A stretch of DNA of 64,000 nucleotides from Microbacterium sp. Leaf151 (GTDB lineage Bacteria > Actinomycetota > Actinomycetes > Actinomycetales > Microbacteriaceae): NCBI RefSeq assembly GCF_001424225.1, contig NZ_LMOR01000001.1, forward strand, positions 67,427 to 131,426. The letters are read 5' to 3'. The notes under the pieces were generated by a model. It was not told the DNA's origin. It was given only the letters and a program-made list of their open reading frames with translations, and searched no databases. The translations under genes were made by a program, and so were the position numbers. Shown in pieces: positions 60,256 through 64,000 of the stretch (position 1 is the first letter of the stretch; every line of letters begins with the position of its first letter).

Positions 60256-61239
60256 TCAGAGGTGCGGAATGACCTCGCGCTCGAACAACGAGGTGCCGGA
60301 TGTGTCGTACGCCGCCTCGGGGAAGTAGTGGATGGCATAGCCGAGGCCGTGCTGCGCGCGGGTGCGCAGACGCTCGACGATCTGCTCGGGAGTGCCGAAC
60401 CCGTCGGAGGAGCGGTAGTCGGCCTCGATGGCATCGGCCCGTTCGTCGCCCACATGCGGGCGCAGGCGTGCGACGACCGCAGCCAGGCGATCGGATGCCT
60501 CGGCCTCGGTCTCGGCGACGATCGTGTTGAAGTTCGTCGAGCGGGTGATCTCGCTCTCGTCGCGACCGAGCGTCTCGCAGTGCCCGCGGAGCACCTCGGA
60601 CTTGTGGTCGAACTCCTCGAGTGAGCCGCCGAAGTTCGTGTACGCGGCGTACTTCGCCGCGATCTTGAGCGTGACCTTCTCGCCCCCGCCGGCGATCCAC
60701 AGCGGTATGCCGCCGGGCTGCAGCGGCTTCGGCCGCACGATGGCGCCGTCGACCTCGTAGTACTTCCCCGAGAGGGTCGCCTCTCCCGTGGTCCAGGCCT
60801 GGTGCATGATCTCGACCCCCTCACGCAGACGCCCGAGACGCTCGGCGATGGGCGGGAAGCCGTAGCCGTATGCGCGCCATTCGTGCTCGTACCACCCGCC
60901 GCCGATGCCCATCTCGGCGCGACCACCCGAGATCAGGTCGACGGTGGCGGCGACCTTCGCCAGGTACGCCGGATTGCGGTAGCCCATGCACGTGCACATC
61001 TGCCCGAGACGAACGCGGTCGGTGGCCGCGGCGAAGGCGGCCATCAGCGTCCATGCCTCGTGCGTCGCCTCGGCGCTGGGCACGGGTGTGGTGTGGAAGT
61101 GGTCGTAGACCCACAGCGACGCCCAGGGACCGTCGTCGGCGCTCTGCGCGAGCGCGTTCATCACCCGCCAGTGGTCGGCGGGGTCGATCCCCACGAGATC
61201 GAAGCGCCAGCCCTGCGGGACGAAGATGCCGAATTCCAT
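60256..61239 (-). CDS. LLM-class, probably F420-dependent oxidoreductase
   Basis: A 327-residue protein. MEFGIFVPQGWRFDLVGI, ASLWVYDHFHTTPVPSAEAT, RVRLGQMCTCMGYRNPAYLA and AEMGIGGGWYEHEWRAYGYG are typical of the F420-dependent luciferase-like group in actinobacteria. TAGGGT ends six bases before the ATG on the minus strand. The substrate is unknown. Confidence 0.9.
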   Translation of the reverse strand: MEFGIFVPQGWRFDLVGIDPADHWRVMNALAQSADDGPWASLWVYDHFHTTPVPSAEATHEAWTLMAAFAAATDRVRLGQMCTCMGYRNPAYLAKVAATVDLISGGRAEMGIGGGWYEHEWRAYGYGFPPIAERLGRLREGVEIMHQAWTTGEATLSGKYYEVDGAIVRPKPLQPGGIPLWIAGGGEKVTLKIAAKYAAYTNFGGSLEEFDHKSEVLRGHCETLGRDESEITRSTNFNTIVAETEAEASDRLAAVVARLRPHVGDERADAIEADYRSSDGFGTPEQIVERLRTRAQHGLGYAIHYFPEAAYDTSGTSLFEREVIPHL

Positions 61240-61356
61240 GGGCTCACCCTAGGCGCGGTCACCGACACCGCGGCCCGTCGATCGGGAACTCGCCGCCCCG
61301 GTCGGGGGCGACGGCGCGCACGACGCCATCGGGGTGCACAGCCTCCGCCCGCCACC

Positions 61357-61436
61357 CGCGCCCGCGCCCGCGTCCGCGTCCACGTCCACGTCCACGACAG
61401 CGACAGCGACAGGGACAGCGACAGCGACAGCGACAG
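61357..61436. repeat. Hexanucleotide microsatellites
   Basis: CGCGCC/CGCGTC/CACGTC hexamers (about 61357-61395) pass directly into GACAGC hexamers (about 61395-61436). They lie in the gap between two leftward genes; no gene is credible there. Confidence 0.85.
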
Positions 61437-61476
61437 AGGATGCGCGCATCGCCGAGCGAGGCAGCGACCCCGTCGG

Positions 61477-62691
61477 CTAAGCGGGTGCCGGCTCGCGTTG
61501 CCACGGGAGCGCCCGCGTCATGCTCATCACGGCGATGACGCCCAAGCCCAGCGCAGCGGCGGAACCGAGCAGCGGCAGCGTCAGCGCCCCCAGATCCTGA
61601 CGCGCCTCGGGCACGAGGCCGACCGCCTGGGGCTGCGTCGTGAGCGGCGAGCTCGCGGCGAGGAACTGCTGCGCCGACATCGTGGGGTCGATCGCGGCCG
61701 GAGCCCGACGGAGAGCATTGCCGGGCACCGGTGCAGCCGACGACGATGCCGCAGCCGGTGCGGGAGCGGCGATCGGCGCCGACGACGAGTAGCTCACCGT
61801 GAGCGGCGACGCCGGCTTCGCGGCATCCCGGACCCCGCCTGTCGTCAGCCAGTATCCCTGCTGCCCCGTGAGGCGGTGGAAGTCGACGAACGACTGCGGG
61901 AACGACCCCCAGTACGCCTCGTTGGCCGCCGACCGCGCGACCTGGCCGGCTCCCCCGCTCGCGACCCCGAGGTACTGCGGGGTGACCGTGAAGCCCCCGG
62001 CGCGTGAGACGTCGGCGGCACGGAGGTCGGCCAGCACGACGGTCTGCGCGGCGATCGGACTCCATATGGTCATGTCGTCCATCGAGGTGCCGAAACCACT
62101 CGCGCTGGCCGTGAGCTGTCCGTTGCCCGCGGCGTCGAGCACGAGCCGCGGATCGGTCACGCTCCAATACGTCATGCCGCCGTAGAAGACCACGGTGAAC
62201 GACCCCGACCAGGAGATCTCGACAGCGCCGTCCCGGCGCGTGCCGGTGCCCCCGTCGATGACGACCTGATTGCCCGACGTGCTCGCGGTCGAGGACACCG
62301 AGACGGCGGCGCCGCGCGCATCCAGGCACTTCGTCGTCCAGGTCGCCGCCGTCCAGGCTCCGGTCGCGGTGGGCTTCTCGATCCGTACCCGGCCGTCCTG
62401 GGCACGGTACAGACCGTCGCCCTCACCCCACACTCGCGCACCGCCGGCGTCGCCCGCCCGGCCCGCGCTCAAGAAGTTGCATCCACCCGCGAACGCTCCA
62501 CCACCGGACTCGGCGTTGAGCCCCCACCGCAGCTGCGCGTCGACGATGCCCCCGTCGCCGCCCGCCGTGCCGCCGGGGTCGGGAACCGTCACGACGATGT
62601 CGCCGGGGCCGGCAGCGACCGCGGGAGCAGCGCTCACGCCCAGCAGCATCGCGAGCGCGAGACCGGCCCGCAGCATCACACCCGCCCTCAC
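61477..62691 (-). CDS. HtaA-domain surface protein
   Basis: A 404-residue protein. A signal peptide ends near APAVAAGPG. An HtaA-type domain follows (AQLRWGLNAESGGGAFAGG; VEISWSGSFTVVFYGGMTYW; DPRLVLDAAGNGQLTASASG). Then GSFPQSFVDFHRLTGQQGYW, an Ala/Pro linker and a C-terminal membrane segment (LPLLGSAAALGLGVIAVMSM) with a short tail. HtaA proteins of corynebacteria bind heme; this longer version is common in Microbacteriaceae and its ligand is unproven. GTG or ATG at 62691 overlaps the previous stop. Confidence 0.8.
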   Translation of the reverse strand: MRAGVMLRAGLALAMLLGVSAAPAVAAGPGDIVVTVPDPGGTAGGDGGIVDAQLRWGLNAESGGGAFAGGCNFLSAGRAGDAGGARVWGEGDGLYRAQDGRVRIEKPTATGAWTAATWTTKCLDARGAAVSVSSTASTSGNQVVIDGGTGTRRDGAVEISWSGSFTVVFYGGMTYWSVTDPRLVLDAAGNGQLTASASGFGTSMDDMTIWSPIAAQTVVLADLRAADVSRAGGFTVTPQYLGVASGGAGQVARSAANEAYWGSFPQSFVDFHRLTGQQGYWLTTGGVRDAAKPASPLTVSYSSSAPIAAPAPAAASSSAAPVPGNALRRAPAAIDPTMSAQQFLAASSPLTTQPQAVGLVPEARQDLGALTLPLLGSAAALGLGVIAVMSMTRALPWQREPAPA

Positions 62692-64000
62692 CGCGGCGTC
62701 CCCGTCGACAGCAGCTCGGTCGGAGCATCGGGGCCGGTGGATCCGGGCGCGGGCGGTACGGGGTCGTCCCCCGCGTCCGCCGGGGCTTCGCCCTGCGATG
62801 AGCGCGGCGCCGCTGCAACGGCATCCGACGCGCCCCTCGGGCTCGCCGCGGCAACGGCATCCGGCGCGCCCGTCGCCACAGCCGCATCCGGCGCGCCCGC
62901 CGCCACAGCCGCACCCGTCGAGCCCGACGCTCGTGCACCCGCCACGCCCGCACGCTCCCGCTTCACCCGGCGCCGCGAGCGAGCCCGGACGACGGCCGTG
63001 ATGATGCTCGCCATGATCAGCGTCACCGACAGCGCGATGCAGGCGAGCAACAGCACGAGCACCCAGGTGGGTGCGGTCGGGGTCCCGGCGACGGGTACCG
63101 CGACGGTCCCCCCGCTGACGGTGACCTCGGCCTCGGCGACGGCGCCCGATCCCGCCCCGCGCAGGGTCAGCAGGTGCGTGCCGTCACGGACTTCGCGCGG
63201 CACCGGCAGCGCCGCCGCGACCTCGCCCTGCGATCCGGCGGTCAGGGGACCGACGGCGGTGAGCCCGCCGTCGAGCGAGGCGACGATCTGCTCGCCGGGG
63301 GTGAAGCCCTGGCCCGTGAAGACGATCGACGTGCCGGCCGTGACCGAGGCCGACTCGACGCCGACCCGCACGGCGCCCGCCGCCGCGGCCGGGCCCTCTC
63401 CCCCGGGGGCCGCTGGGGCCGCAGGGGCCGCCGCGGACGTGAACGACACCGGCGTGAACGTCTCATTGTTGACGTTCTTCACCCCGTGCGCGCCGATGGT
63501 GATGATGCCGCAGGTGACCCGCCGGCAGTCGACCTCGGAGACGCGCCCGTCACGGTCCTGGCTCTCGAAGACCGCGCCGGGGATCACCATCGACACCGAC
63601 CACGATCCGTCGGTGCCCAGAATGCCGTTCGCGGAGCTCTCGGTCTGACTCCCCGGGAAGGCGAGGAAGCGCTGGAAGCCGTTGTTGTCGGCCGACTCCG
63701 CGTCGGGCACGTATCGATAGTCCGTCCCCACGACTCCCCCGGCGCTGGGCCGCCACGAGCCGCCCGCGGCGTCGTCGACCCAGCCGAACAGCACGTAGAT
63801 TCCGCCGAAGCCGTTGGGGATCGACTGGAAACCCGACCCCGACACGGTCACGTCGGTGGCGAAGTCGGCATCCGCGGATGCCGTGCCCCCGGGGCCTGAC
63901 ACCGTCACCGATCCGGCGGCCCACGCCGGGGCGCCGGCGCCGACCGTGGCGGTAGCGGTGAGGGTCAGCGCGGCGGCGAGCGCGATGAGACGACGAGACA
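62688..64000 (-). CDS. Secreted/membrane-anchored protein coupled to HtaA gene, start codon at the window edge
   Basis: Reading from the window end, TG is followed by SRRLIALAAALTLTATATVG, a signal peptide, so the start codon begins one base outside the window. The protein would be 437 residues. An extracellular beta domain (DVTVSGSGFQSIPNGFGGIY; FAVFESQDR region; GIITIGAHGVKNVNNETFTP) has two cysteines (DCRRVTC), then an Ig-like part (SIVFTGQGFTPGEQIVASLD), a membrane segment (VLVLLLACIALSVTLIMASI) and an Ala/Pro-rich cytosolic tail of about 100 residues. It overlaps the HtaA gene by four bases, which implies a joint function at the surface. Confidence 0.8.
   Translation of the reverse strand, partial: SRRLIALAAALTLTATATVGAGAPAWAAGSVTVSGPGGTASADADFATDVTVSGSGFQSIPNGFGGIYVLFGWVDDAAGGSWRPSAGGVVGTDYRYVPDAESADNNGFQRFLAFPGSQTESSANGILGTDGSWSVSMVIPGAVFESQDRDGRVSEVDCRRVTCGIITIGAHGVKNVNNETFTPVSFTSAAAPAAPAAPGGEGPAAAAGAVRVGVESASVTAGTSIVFTGQGFTPGEQIVASLDGGLTAVGPLTAGSQGEVAAALPVPREVRDGTHLLTLRGAGSGAVAEAEVTVSGGTVAVPVAGTPTAPTWVLVLLLACIALSVTLIMASIITAVVRARSRRRVKRERAGVAGARASGSTGAAVAAGAPDAAVATGAPDAVAAASPRGASDAVAAAPRSSQGEAPADAGDDPVPPAPGSTGPDAPTELLSTGTPR

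Noticed and set aside
61249..61449. 66-codon frame across the hexanucleotide repeats
   Set aside because: The translation is only dipeptide repeats produced by the microsatellite.

Overview
The window looks like a high-GC actinobacterium of the Microbacteriaceae, most probably Microbacterium or a close relative. This rests on the very GC-rich codon use from about 23.4 kb onward, the many GCATCC/GGATGCC words, GTG starts, leaderless promoters (TANNNT six or seven bases before the start codon), an LAxTG sorting signal, and HtaA and DUF2254 proteins. No species can be named from sequence alone.

Region 1 (1 to about 23.32 kb) is a mobile element of visibly lower GC, inserted at the 3' end of a tRNA-Ser(TGA) gene. 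Its right end is marked by a tyrosine integrase beside the tRNA. Its left end is not in the window. It carries a serine recombinase (cut by the window edge), a BcgI-like restriction-modification pair, a J-domain membrane protein, a HEPN-motif protein, an Lsr2-like protein, a DUF1643 protein and a prim-pol/D5-type primase-helicase operon. It also carries a replication-relaxation-like protein and more than a dozen small genes of unknown function. No capsid, type IV secretion or FtsK-type transfer gene is visible, so it could be a mobilisable island, a phage satellite or part of a larger ICE. Its most unusual content is non-coding: (a) about 100-bp spacers, at least five copies in one orientation, whose two conserved ends are 59 to 60 bp apart in four copies; (b) a repeated site with core TGTGC-ACCG-GCACA, clustered at 19.88-20.08 kb; (c) 9-bp TGACACTGG repeats around an AT-rich segment upstream of the primase-helicase, a candidate origin.

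Region 2 (23.4-39.9 kb) is chromosomal. It holds a dockerin-bearing secreted amidase next to a cell-wall-anchored cohesin protein, a DUF2254-like fragment, serS with a coupled HAD phosphatase, a diacylglycerol-kinase-like protein, a photolyase, Asp23, a luciferase-like oxidoreductase, pheA, a CrtC-type lipocalin with an inserted repeat module, pgm, a repeat-rich spacer and a zinc alcohol dehydrogenase.

Region 3 (40-58.8 kb) reads as a type II arabinogalactan utilisation locus. A large secreted GH30 enzyme (probable endo-beta-1,6-galactanase), a LacI regulator with three matching operators and a three-gene sugar ABC importer without its ATPase are followed by GH51 arabinofuranosidase and GH35 beta-galactosidase. 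About 5 kb further on, a second LacI regulator faces galT-galK. The inferred flow is: cut galactan outside, import arabino-galacto-oligosaccharides, release arabinose and galactose inside, and pass galactose to the Leloir pathway. A TetR/MFS pair and a WYL-regulator/VOC pair lie between.

Region 4 (58.8-64 kb) has a second pair of intergenic repeats sharing the GCATAAAC word with the 38.3 kb repeats, an orphan squalene-cyclase-like protein, an F420-type oxidoreductase, and two overlapping HtaA-type surface protein genes, the last leaving the window at its start codon.
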